A DNA stretch of 7,226 bases from an uncultured Eubacteriales bacterium (GCA_900313475.1 OMRJ01000020.1:1-7226); one strand, 5' to 3'; positions 1 to 6,211 are shown, numbered from the stretch's first letter. Translations and numbers: made by a program. The notes: generated by a model from the letters alone, not told the origin.

Positions 1-26
1 CACAACACCCGACCGCTTGAAACGGC

Positions 27-50
27 AAAACGCCCGTCGATGGACGGGCG
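27..50 (-). terminator. Putative intrinsic terminator of the DUF2804 gene
   Basis: A perfect 8-bp inverted repeat (CGCCCGTC at 31-38 and GACGGGCG at 43-50) encloses a 4-nt loop. Read on the minus strand, the GC-rich stem is followed at once by four T residues (30-27). It lies about 80 nt beyond the stop codon of the minus-strand gene, the right place for a terminator. The T tract is short, so termination may be incomplete. The rest of 1-128 shows no gene. Confidence 0.6.
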
Positions 51-128
51 CTGCATGGGTTGAAATTTTTACACCGTGTTTTTTTGATTATACCATGTTT
101 TTCCGTTGTGTGGACGATTATGCAATTA

Positions 129-1187
129 TCAGAACTTCAGGGTTTTGTCTTCGCCTATGCCGACCATTCCGTCGAGTATGTATTTGTTGCCGTCGGGGTC
201 GCAGACGTAGCCTTTAAGCGAACCGAACGTAATGTGGTAGTCGATATTGATTATTCCGGTCGTTACCTTCATCAGGAACTCGTCGCCGATGTCGAAATAG
301 AGGTCGACCATTCCGTATTCGTCGACTACGTGCCACAGCTTGTCGTTTTCATGCTTGAAGATAACGGGTGTGAGCAGTGTTGAATTGCCCTCGAACCAGA
401 TAAGGTTTTCGTTGTAGTCATCCTGATTTATCGACTGATTTCTTGTAAGGTTGAAGCCGAAAAACTGCTCCTTGCCGTCTATTTCGCGCTTGCCCATTGT
501 TGTGACCCAATCGTAGTGCGCGTTTCGGGGATAGTAGCCGCGGTGGTCGTCGATTATGGCGGTGGTCATGCTGTTCGCAACATGCCGTTCGCCGTTGTAT
601 TCGAGATAGCCCTCAACGGAGAAAAGGTCTTTTTGCGAATACAGCGGTCTGTTTTCATCGAACGGGATATTGACAATGCTCGGCTTTGATACGCGTGTGA
701 GCTTGACGCGGTAGTCTATCGCGCCGTTCTTTTTGTCGGTCGCGTAACCCGAAACGATGGCTTCGCCGCGCTGGAAGTTATTCACATAGTTGAGCTTGAC
801 TTTTTTGCCTTTTGAAACCGTTTCCGACGAATTGATAAGATTAGGAGCAATGCATGCTTTTGATGCAGGGAACATCTCCTGCCACGAGGTGCATTTTTTT
901 GTACGCTTGTCATAGAGTACCGTAAGCGCCGTGCCGAAAAGTGCCATGTCGCACACCGCCGTGAGAAGAATAACGTTGTCGAAGTTTATTTCGGTAGCCT
1001 CCCACAGTGTGAGACGTGTTTTGTTCAAGCAGTTCGGCAGCACCGACGGACGGTTGACCTTTAAGAAGTTCATATTAGGAAATTCACTTTCAAATGTGCC
1101 GAAGCGGCACATGCCGAATTCATCGACAACATCGTCGGGCGTGGGGACGGCAATACGTTTTTTTGAAAGATGCTCATTAAAATTCAT
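129..1187 (-). CDS. DUF2804 family protein of unknown function
   Basis: This 352-residue protein starts at the ATG at 1187-1185. That start has a GGAGGAG ribosome binding site (1203-1197) 9 nt away and a consensus promoter just upstream; the open frame continues further upstream to 1457, but that part lies across and beyond the promoter and is not expected to be translated. I recognise the DUF2804 pattern: an N-terminal half with LWEAT (61-65), then a D-x-x-x-GYYP...WVT segment (214-229), FGFNLTRNQ (243-251), EN-x-x-WF-x-G (260-267), an LWHV...VDLYF strand (284-298) and a C-terminal FGSLKGYV / DGMVGIGED block (321-346). I see no signal peptide or membrane segment, so it is probably cytoplasmic. 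The family has no established activity that I can name, and no catalytic residues can be assigned from sequence. It is transcribed alone and divergently from the GH3-like gene. The family assignment rests on pattern memory, not on a search. Confidence 0.78.
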   Translation of the reverse strand: MNFNEHLSKKRIAVPTPDDVVDEFGMCRFGTFESEFPNMNFLKVNRPSVLPNCLNKTRLTLWEATEINFDNVILLTAVCDMALFGTALTVLYDKRTKKCTSWQEMFPASKACIAPNLINSSETVSKGKKVKLNYVNNFQRGEAIVSGYATDKKNGAIDYRVKLTRVSKPSIVNIPFDENRPLYSQKDLFSVEGYLEYNGERHVANSMTTAIIDDHRGYYPRNAHYDWVTTMGKREIDGKEQFFGFNLTRNQSINQDDYNENLIWFEGNSTLLTPVIFKHENDKLWHVVDEYGMVDLYFDIGDEFLMKVTTGIINIDYHITFGSLKGYVCDPDGNKYILDGMVGIGEDKTLKF

Positions 1188-1226
1188 ATAATTTTTCTCC
1201 TCCGCAGAGTTATTTTTTGTGTAATA

Positions 1227-1255
1227 ATTATAACGCAATACCGTATTTTTGTCAA
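1227..1255 (-). promoter_or_regulatory. Consensus sigma-A promoter of the DUF2804 gene
   Basis: On the minus strand, TTGACA (1255-1250) and TATAAT (1232-1227) are separated by exactly 17 nt, a perfect match to the housekeeping consensus. Transcription should begin near 1220, giving a leader of about 33 nt that contains the GGAGGAG ribosome binding site. This also fixes the translation start at 1187 rather than at the upstream in-frame ATG. Confidence 0.88.
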
Positions 1256-1513
1256 TTAAATTGTTTTGAATGTATTTTTCGAAAAAATGAAGAAAACTCA
1301 AAAAGAAACTGCGCATACAGATGCTTTTTGTATTGATACAGGTTTTATTCTGACGAGCTGCAATAGTTTTTTTTATAAGATTTTCTGCCTTCGCTCGGTA
1401 AAAATCCGCAGAGAAAAAAACTTTTAATTTTGCGCCATGCTGACGTAAAACCGACACGATGTTGCAAATGTGTATAATATCCTACCGAATCGGTTTGTTT
1501 TTGAAAAAATGTA

Positions 1514-1542
1514 TTGAAAAAACAAAGTTCATATGCTAAACT
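1514..1542 (+). promoter_or_regulatory. Probable promoter of the GH3-like gene
   Basis: TTGAAA (1514-1519) is followed after 17 nt by TAAACT (1537-1542). A TG dinucleotide at 1534-1535 makes this an extended -10 element. Transcription would begin near 1549 and leave a leader of about 38 nt before the ATG at 1587. A TATAAT at 1473-1478 further upstream has no good -35 partner and is a weaker alternative. The divergent stretch 1256-1513 is AT-rich and shows no credible gene. Confidence 0.6.
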
Positions 1543-1586
1543 GTACCATGAATAAATTATTAACGAAAAACGAAGGGGTGTATCAA

Positions 1587-3275
1587 ATGGGTTTGGTTTC
1601 TGAATACGGTGTAATGATGGGCAAATTTGCATTCAAAAAGTTCAACGGTTACACCTCAAAAGCAATGGAAACGCAGCTTGAATCGCTGATGAAGATTCTC
1701 GATCGCAACAAGGATTGTGAACTCGGAAAAAAATACGGTTTTGCCGATATTCACTCTTTTGAGGAATATCAGGACAAAGTGCCGCTTTCCACTTTTGAGG
1801 ATTATGCTCCGCTTATCGACAGAATGGTCGAAAAAGGCGAGCAAAACATTATTACCTCCGACAAAGTTATTCGTTACTGTTCTTCTTCGGGAAGTGTCGG
1901 CAAACCGAAGCTTCAGCCGAAAACCTTTCAGGATTTATGGAATCTGCATTGCTGCGGACTCGTGCCGACAAATGCCTGTGCGGCGCGTTATTTCAGAGAA
2001 CGCGGTGAAAAATTTTATCCCACTTACGGGCCGCTTCTTCTGTCGCTGAACGGACATAAGCTTAAAAACGGAATGATGTGCAACGGCGCGGGGCAGCTTC
2101 CTTACAATAATATAAAAAGCCTGCTGAAATTCATCACATGCACGCCGATGGATATTTTATATCCCGAAGACGAAGAAAATACCGATATTCCTTATTTTCA
2201 GCTTCGTTTTGCACTTCCGAGCAAAAAAGTTTCTTTTCTCGGCGGTATGGTTATTACTCTTGTTACAACCATGTTTGAGTATCTCGAAAACAACTGGGAA
2301 ATGATTTGTAACGATATCGAAAAAGGCACTATTGACCCGTCCGTCAGGTGTCCGGAATCTCTCCGTAAAAAATACGGTCATATGAAGCCGAATCCGAAGC
2401 GTGCCGATGAATTGAGATGCGAGTTCAGAAAGGGCTTTGACACGGAAGTGCCGATTGCAAAGCGTATCTGGCCCCGTCTTTCCTGGGCACAGGGAATGGT
2501 TGCGTCATCTCTTTCAGTGTATCTCGATAAATTGAGAAGATATGTGGGCGACCTTCCGCTTCACAACATGGGATACGCCGCCAGCGAGGGCTTTATGGGA
2601 ATGTGCGTTAACCTGAACGACGACGATTACGTGCTTCTTCCCCGCAGCATAATTTATGAGTTCCTGCCCGTGGATGCTCCCGAGGACACCCGTCCGCTGA
2701 CGCTCGATCAGATTGAGGTCGGAAAAGATTACGAAATAATCGTTACGAACTTCTCCGGTTTGTACAGATACCGCATTCTCGACATAATTCGCGTTACGGG
2801 TACATATAATCAGTCAAAAAGAATCAAATTTCTTTATCGTTCAAACATGGGGCTGAACGTCGCAAATGAAAAAACAACGACGCAGATGCTTGATTTTGTC
2901 GCTGAAAAAATGTCGGAGCAGTTCGGCCTCAGCCTTGAAGGTTACAGCTTTTACGGCGATACCGACAAGGAGATTCCCAACTACATGCTTCTCTGTGAAA
3001 CGGATAAACCCGAAATCGTTACGGAGAAAAAAGAAGAGATTGAAAAATTTGTCGACGAGTCCTTCCGCGAAGCAAACGAAAAGTATGAGAAGTACAGACG
3101 CTGGGGTATGCTGAGTGAACCGGAGGTGCTCCCGCTCGAAAAGGGTGCTTATGACAGTTACCGCGCTTCGCTTGTGGCTCAGGGCAGAGCGCTCAATCAG
3201 ATTAAACCCGTAGTGGTGCTCAACACTCCCGAAAAGAAAGAGTTCTTCTTTAATAAGATTATTACGAACAATTAA
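1587..3275 (+). CDS. GH3 family acyl-adenylate-forming (amido synthetase-like) protein
   Basis: This 562-residue protein matches the GH3 family (auxin-responsive promoter GH3 proteins), a branch of the ANL adenylating enzymes. Plant members activate an acyl acid with ATP and join it to an amino acid. Visible landmarks in order are: SSSGSVGKP (99-107), the ATP-phosphate-binding motif I; YAASEG (330-335), equivalent to the Y-x-x-S-E motif II; GLYRYR with D399 (391-399), followed by a FLYRSN segment and EKTT, the motif III region; and GRALNQIKP (533-541), like the C-terminal N-Q-Y-K-x-P of plant enzymes. Length is normal for the family (about 550-600) and no break is seen. There is no signal peptide, so it should be cytoplasmic. 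I chose the ATG at 1587 because AAGGGG (1573-1578) sits 8 nt before it; the in-frame ATGs at 1533 and 1548 lack such a site, 1533 falls inside the promoter and 1548 lies at its expected start point. The substrate cannot be deduced. Bacterial members remain poorly characterised as far as I know. It appears monocistronic. Confidence 0.88.
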   Translation: MGLVSEYGVMMGKFAFKKFNGYTSKAMETQLESLMKILDRNKDCELGKKYGFADIHSFEEYQDKVPLSTFEDYAPLIDRMVEKGEQNIITSDKVIRYCSSSGSVGKPKLQPKTFQDLWNLHCCGLVPTNACAARYFRERGEKFYPTYGPLLLSLNGHKLKNGMMCNGAGQLPYNNIKSLLKFITCTPMDILYPEDEENTDIPYFQLRFALPSKKVSFLGGMVITLVTTMFEYLENNWEMICNDIEKGTIDPSVRCPESLRKKYGHMKPNPKRADELRCEFRKGFDTEVPIAKRIWPRLSWAQGMVASSLSVYLDKLRRYVGDLPLHNMGYAASEGFMGMCVNLNDDDYVLLPRSIIYEFLPVDAPEDTRPLTLDQIEVGKDYEIIVTNFSGLYRYRILDIIRVTGTYNQSKRIKFLYRSNMGLNVANEKTTTQMLDFVAEKMSEQFGLSLEGYSFYGDTDKEIPNYMLLCETDKPEIVTEKKEEIEKFVDESFREANEKYEKYRRWGMLSEPEVLPLEKGAYDSYRASLVAQGRALNQIKPVVVLNTPEKKEFFFNKIITNN

Positions 3276-3289
3276 ACCGAGATTTTAAG

Positions 3290-3318
3290 TTGAAAAAACA
3301 CCTTGTGTGAAGTTTCAA
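3290..3318. repeat. Interrupted inverted repeat after the GH3-like gene
   Basis: TTGAAA (3290-3295) pairs with TTTCAA (3313-3318), and inside it ACAC (3298-3301) pairs with GTGT (3305-3308) around a 3-nt loop, leaving a small internal loop. It begins 15 nt after the stop codon. There is no T tract on either side, so it is not a standard intrinsic terminator; it could be a 3'-end stabilising hairpin or chance. Confidence 0.4.
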
Positions 3319-3369
3319 TGATGCACACGGCTTTAAAATTTCGGCAACGATTGATGTTGTATTATCTAT

Positions 3370-3395
3370 TCTCTTTGTCTTGTCTCTTTGTCTTG
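3370..3395. repeat. 13-bp perfect tandem duplication
   Basis: The unit TCTCTTTGTCTTG occurs twice with no mismatch and no spacer (3370-3382 and 3383-3395). It lies in non-coding DNA. Two copies are consistent with a recent slippage duplication; no function can be read from it. Confidence 0.85.
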
Positions 3396-3635
3396 AAAAA
3401 ATACGGCGAGCTGCCGCATCGGCTTTTGACGAACGGCAAAATATGTCGAAATACAGACGGATCCTCCTGTTGCATCGTAAAAACGGCGCAGGGGGATTTT
3501 TTTGATATACGACGGAAAATGCAGCTTTTTCCGACCGGCTCGTACCCCGTCCGACAACGGCTTCTTTCAGAGTCGGCAAACCACGGCGCTTTTGTAAAAA
3601 AAATACCGTTAACTTTGAAAAATCGGTAAATTCTA

Positions 3636-3664
3636 TTGACAAGCAAGGCAAAACAGGTTATCAT
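3636..3664 (+). promoter_or_regulatory. Promoter of the iscS-iscU operon
   Basis: TTGACA (3636-3641) and TATCAT (3659-3664) are separated by 17 nt, one mismatch from consensus overall. The predicted start point is near 3671, which places a 13-bp palindrome (3674-3686) exactly over the start of the transcript. The leader to the iscS ATG is about 55 nt. Confidence 0.82.
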
Positions 3665-3672
3665 ATACTTGC

Positions 3673-3690
3673 ATACTAAATTAGTAGGTA
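3673..3690. promoter_or_regulatory. Candidate IscR/Rrf2-type operator upstream of iscS
   Basis: TACTAAATTAGTA (3674-3686) is a perfect odd-centred palindrome lying a few bases downstream of the -10 box, a position where a bound repressor would block initiation. Clostridial isc operons are commonly controlled by IscR, an Rrf2-family Fe-S regulator whose sites are AT-rich palindromes of this general kind. Assignment to IscR is inference: no iscR gene is present in the window and I cannot align the site to a measured motif. Confidence 0.5.
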
Positions 3691-3726
3691 ATTATTTTGA
3701 TATACAGCAAAAGAAAGGGCAATTAT

Positions 3727-4914
3727 ATGAGAGTATATGCGGACAATGCGGCAACAACAAAGATGAGCCGCGCATCAATTGAAGCTATGAACGACGCAGT
3801 TGAAAACTGTTGGGGCAACCCGTCGAGTCTGCACAGCATAGGACAACACGCCGCGGAGAGACTGCAAAAGGCACGGGAGGATATTGCAGAGGTGCTTGGC
3901 TGTTCCCCAAAAGAAATATATTTCACGTCGGGCGGGAGTGAAGCGGATAATCAGGCTATAATATCCGCTGCGCGAATAGGAGAACGAAAAGGCAAAAAGC
4001 ATATTGTATCCACTGCATTTGAGCATCATGCGGTTCTTCACACTCTTAAAAAGCTGGAAAAAGAGGGCTTTGAAATTGATTTGCTTGATGTTAAAAACAA
4101 CGCAAACATCACTCCCGAACAGGTGAAGAACGCGATACGCGACGATACGTGTCTGGTCACCGTGATGTATGCAAACAATGAGGTCGGTTCCATTCTGCCG
4201 ATTGCCGAAATAGGAAAGATTTGCCGGGAAAAGGGCGTTATCTTTCATACGGACGCGGTTCAGGCGGCGGGGCACCTTCACATAAACGTCGCCGACGAAT
4301 GCATAGACATGCTTTCACTCTCCGCTCATAAATTCCACGGACCGAAAGGCGTGGGCGTGCTATATGCGAGAAAAGGCATTCCGCTCACCGTTCTTATCGA
4401 GGGAGGTGCGCAGGAGAGAGGCAAGCGCGCCGGAACGGAAAATCTTCCCGCGATAATCGGCATGGCGGCAGCGCTTAAGGAAGCAAACGAAAACCTTGAC
4501 GCAAACGCCGCAAAAATGACGAAGCTGCGCGATAAGCTTATTGACGGACTCTCAAAAATACCGCACAGTGCGCTGAACGGCACGCGCGAAAACCGACTTC
4601 CGGGAAACGTAAATTTCCTGTTTGAAGGAATAGAAGGTGAAAGCCTGCTGCTGCTTCTCGACGACAGAGGGATATGTGCGTCGTCAGGCTCGGCGTGCAC
4701 ATCCGGCTCGCTTGATCCGAGTCATGTGCTGCTTGCAATCGGACGTCCGCATGAAATCGCGCACGGTTCGCTCCGTCTTTCCCTGAGTGAATGGAACACG
4801 GAGGAAGAAATAGATTATATGCTTGAGCAGATACCGCAGGTCGTAACCTATCTGCGCAATATGTCGCCCCTTTGGCGTGAAAAGGTGAGCGGCGAAAAAG
4901 AGTTTGAAATCTGA
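3727..4914 (+). CDS. iscS: Cysteine desulfurase, IscS/NifS group I
   Basis: This 395-residue PLP-dependent aminotransferase-fold enzyme converts L-cysteine to alanine and passes the sulfur as a persulfide to Fe-S assembly, and possibly to other sulfur-transfer pathways. All key parts are visible: YADNAATT (4-11) at the N-terminus, TSGGSEADN (67-75), EHH (99-101) stacking over PLP, HTDAVQAAGH (174-183) with the cofactor-contacting Asp and Gln, SAHKFHGPKG (199-208) with the Schiff-base Lys at 202, RAGTEN (234-239), and the SSGSACTSG loop carrying the catalytic Cys324. Length is normal. The start is the ATG at 3727, with AAAGGG (3714-3719) 7 nt before it; a TTG 30 bases earlier in frame is less likely. 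It is the first gene of an operon with the Fe-S scaffold gene, whose ATG follows the iscS stop after 19 nt. The NifS-like loop also permits the name nifS. Confidence 0.96.
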   Translation: MRVYADNAATTKMSRASIEAMNDAVENCWGNPSSLHSIGQHAAERLQKAREDIAEVLGCSPKEIYFTSGGSEADNQAIISAARIGERKGKKHIVSTAFEHHAVLHTLKKLEKEGFEIDLLDVKNNANITPEQVKNAIRDDTCLVTVMYANNEVGSILPIAEIGKICREKGVIFHTDAVQAAGHLHINVADECIDMLSLSAHKFHGPKGVGVLYARKGIPLTVLIEGGAQERGKRAGTENLPAIIGMAAALKEANENLDANAAKMTKLRDKLIDGLSKIPHSALNGTRENRLPGNVNFLFEGIEGESLLLLLDDRGICASSGSACTSGSLDPSHVLLAIGRPHEIAHGSLRLSLSEWNTEEEIDYMLEQIPQVVTYLRNMSPLWREKVSGEKEFEI

Positions 4915-4933
4915 TCGAAACGGAGGTTTTATT

Positions 4934-5368
4934 ATGGCACTTTACAGCGAAAAGGTAATGGATCACTTCAGAAATCCGAGAAACGCGGGCGTTATAGAGA
5001 ACGCGGACGGCGTAGGTGAGGTCGGCAACGCAAAATGCGGCGATATAATGAAAATATATCTGAAAATAGATAATGACACCGTGTCCGACGTCAAGTTTGA
5101 GACTTTCGGCTGCGGTTCGGCCATTGCGTCAAGCTCAATGGCAACGGAGATGATAAAGGGCAAGCCGCTCTCGGAGGCGCTTGAGCTCTCGAATAAGGCT
5201 GTCGCAGAGGCGCTTGACGGACTTCCCGCGTATAAGATGCACTGTTCGGTGCTTGCCGAGGAGGCGATAAAAGCGGCAGTTAAAGACTACTATGACAAAA
5301 ACGGAATCAAATACGATAAATCACTGTTCCCCGACTGCGAATCGTGTGCGCACTGTTCGATTGAATAA
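4934..5368 (+). CDS. iscU: Fe-S cluster assembly scaffold IscU/NifU-like protein
   Basis: This 144-residue scaffold assembles an Fe-S cluster from iron and IscS-derived sulfur, then hands it to target proteins. The three cluster ligands and the conserved Asp are present: NAKCGD (C35, D37), FGCGSA (C60) and MHCSVLAEEA (C104). The chaperone-recognition motif LPPVK of proteobacterial IscU is replaced by LPAYK (97-101), in line with the absence of hscA/hscB nearby. The protein has a short C-terminal extension ending CESCAHC (C135, C138, C141), which is not part of the minimal IscU fold. The ATG at 4934 is preceded by CGGAGG (4921-4926) with a 7-nt gap; an in-frame ATG at 4904 lies inside iscS and has no such site. 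It is co-transcribed with iscS. Many genomes label such proteins NifU although the C-terminal NifU domain is missing here. Confidence 0.95.
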   Translation: MALYSEKVMDHFRNPRNAGVIENADGVGEVGNAKCGDIMKIYLKIDNDTVSDVKFETFGCGSAIASSSMATEMIKGKPLSEALELSNKAVAEALDGLPAYKMHCSVLAEEAIKAAVKDYYDKNGIKYDKSLFPDCESCAHCSIE

Positions 5369-5380
5369 AAAAACAGAAAA

Positions 5381-5420
5381 AGAGGTTGACAACAGTCATG
5401 AAAACTGTTAAAATACCTCT
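5381..5420. repeat. Nested inverted repeats spanning the rpsF promoter
   Basis: AGAGGT (5381-5386) is mirrored by ACCTCT (5415-5420), and AACAGT (5391-5396) by ACTGTT (5404-5409). Both pairs share nearly the same centre (about 5400). The inner arms fall in the -35/-10 spacer and the outer arms flank or touch the two boxes. Read on the minus strand, the structure is followed by TTTTT, but no minus-strand gene lies there to need a terminator. Confidence 0.6.
5386..5414 (+). promoter_or_regulatory. Promoter of the rpsF-ssb-rpsR operon
   Basis: TTGACA (5386-5391) and TAAAAT (5409-5414) are separated by exactly 17 nt, one mismatch from the housekeeping consensus. It begins 17 nt after the iscU stop codon. 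The start point should be near 5421, giving a leader of about 70 nt before rpsF. Confidence 0.9.
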
Positions 5421-5444
5421 GTTGTATTAAGAACTATACAGCTA

Positions 5445-5484
5445 TCCTTGTTCCCGAAAGGGGACCGTAGTCCAGAAGGAGGTG
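5445..5484 (+). promoter_or_regulatory. Probable S6:S18-responsive leader of rpsF
   Basis: The leader can fold as an outer stem TCCTT (5445-5449) with AAGGA (5476-5480), stacked on a 6-bp hairpin GTTCCC (5450-5455) / GGGGAC (5460-5465) closed by a GAAA tetraloop. The 3' side carries a 10-nt bulge starting within an ACCG segment (5464-5467). The outer stem takes up part of the AGAAGGAGG ribosome binding site (from 5475). The published S6:S18 leader motif in many bacteria is a hairpin with an unpaired CCG beside the S6:S18-type binding helix, so this is a good candidate for translational autoregulation. The fold was done by eye. Confidence 0.6.
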
Positions 5485-5491
5485 CATCTGA

Positions 5492-5770
5492 ATGTCAAAG
5501 TACGAAACCGTAGCAGTATTCTCACTTAAAGAAGGTGAAGAAAAGGCAAAAGAGCTTGTTGAAAAATTCAAGGCTCTTATTGAAGCAAACGGAACCATGG
5601 AGGCAGTAGATGAGTGGGGTCAGCGTAAGCTTGCATATCCCATCAATTACGAAACCGACGGCTATTATGTGCTCTACACATATGAGGCTGACGTAGCTTT
5701 CCCCGCAGAGCTTGAACGTGTGCTCAACATTACCGACGGTGTTCTTCGTCACCTTGTTGTCGCAAGATAA
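5492..5770 (+). CDS. rpsF: 30S ribosomal protein S6 (bS6)
   Basis: This is a full-length 92-residue S6, a ferredoxin-like fold protein that binds the 30S platform together with S18. The N-terminal YETVAVFSL strand (4-12), the WGQRKLAYPI motif (42-51) and the C-terminal LNITDGVLRHLVV segment (78-90) are typical. It lacks the acidic C-terminal tail found in some bacteria. The ATG at 5492 has an AGAAGGAGGTG ribosome binding site ending 7 nt upstream. It is the first gene of the rpsF-ssb-rpsR operon and is expressed from the TTGACA/TAAAAT promoter, probably under feedback through its leader. Confidence 0.97.
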   Translation: MSKYETVAVFSLKEGEEKAKELVEKFKALIEANGTMEAVDEWGQRKLAYPINYETDGYYVLYTYEADVAFPAELERVLNITDGVLRHLVVAR

Positions 5771-5785
5771 AAGGAGGAAAAAAGA

Positions 5786-6211
5786 ATGAACAGTTGTGTG
5801 TTGACGGGTCGCCTTGTTGCCGATCCGGAATTGCGTACTACGCCGAGCGGTCTCTCGGTTTGCAGATTCAGAATCGCGGTTGATCGCCCTTATCAGAAAT
5901 CGGGTGAAGACAGAAAAGCGGATTTTATTGACGTCGTAGCATGGCGCAGTAATGCCGATTTTGTCACCAAGTATTTCCGCAAAGGCTCGATGATCGCCGT
6001 TCAGGGTTCGCTTCAGACCAATAATTATGAGGATAAGAACGGAAACAAACGCACGTCTTATGAGATAGTGGCGGACAGAACGGAATTCTGCGGCTCAAAA
6101 GCCGAAAGCGGAACCGGTTCTTCCTCCGGCAATGCGGCTCCCGCCGCCTACTCAAATTCTACAGCGGATGATTTTTCATCGGTTGTGGATGATGACGATC
6201 TGCCGTTCTGA
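5786..6211 (+). CDS. ssb: Single-stranded DNA-binding protein
   Basis: This 141-residue SSB coats single-stranded DNA during replication, repair and recombination. Residues 1-103 form the OB fold: NSCVLTGRLVADPELR at the start, FIDVVAW with aromatic W53, and the GSLQTNNYEDKNG strand-turn region. Residues 105-130 form a short Ser/Gly/Ala-rich linker, and the protein ends with DDDDLPF (135-141), the acidic tip that recruits SSB-interacting proteins. The linker is short; E. coli and B. subtilis SSB are about 170-180 residues, but the gene is intact. AAGGAGG (5771-5777) precedes the ATG by 8 nt. It lies 15 nt after rpsF and 35 nt before rpsR in the usual Firmicutes order. Confidence 0.97.
   Translation: MNSCVLTGRLVADPELRTTPSGLSVCRFRIAVDRPYQKSGEDRKADFIDVVAWRSNADFVTKYFRKGSMIAVQGSLQTNNYEDKNGNKRTSYEIVADRTEFCGSKAESGTGSSSGNAAPAAYSNSTADDFSSVVDDDDLPF

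Larger units (their letters stand above)
3276..3635. other. Gene-free spacer between the GH3-like gene and iscS
   Basis: These 360 bases contain no gene I can support. Open frames of 100-130 codons exist on both strands, but they overlap one another, lack ribosome binding sites, are rich in Arg, Cys, Ser and Phe, and match no family I know. Local structures include an interrupted inverted repeat at 3290-3318, a 13-bp tandem repeat at 3370-3395, a small GCCG-cat-CGGC hairpin followed by TTTT at 3413-3427 (a weak terminator candidate for the GH3-like gene), and TACCG...CGGTA at 3604-3628 just before the iscS promoter. Confidence 0.6.

Noticed and set aside
1188..1457. 90-codon upstream extension of the minus-strand DUF2804 frame
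   Set aside because: It runs across and beyond a perfect TTGACA-N17-TATAAT promoter and lacks a ribosome binding site; the ATG at 1187 has a GGAGGAG site and starts family-like sequence.
1473..1478. TATAAT upstream of the GH3-like gene
   Set aside because: No acceptable -35 box at 16-18 nt; the TTGAAA/TGnTAAACT pair downstream is better.
1533..1586. Earlier ATG starts (1533 and 1548) for the GH3-like gene
   Set aside because: No ribosome binding site precedes them; 1533 lies inside the promoter and 1548 at the predicted transcription start.
3262..3664. Overlapping open frames of 100-130 codons on both strands between the GH3-like gene and iscS
   Set aside because: No ribosome binding sites, odd amino-acid composition, mutual overlap, and the minus-strand frames enter the iscS promoter or the 3' end of the GH3-like gene.
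3697..3726. TTG start for iscS giving a 10-residue extension
   Set aside because: The ATG at 3727 has an AAAGGG site and begins with the usual NifS/IscS N-terminus.
3775..4966. Long minus-strand frames opposite iscS (for example 4326-4700 and 4538-4966)
   Set aside because: They are shadows of the coding strand, rich in Ser, Arg and Cys, without ribosome binding sites or recognisable domains.
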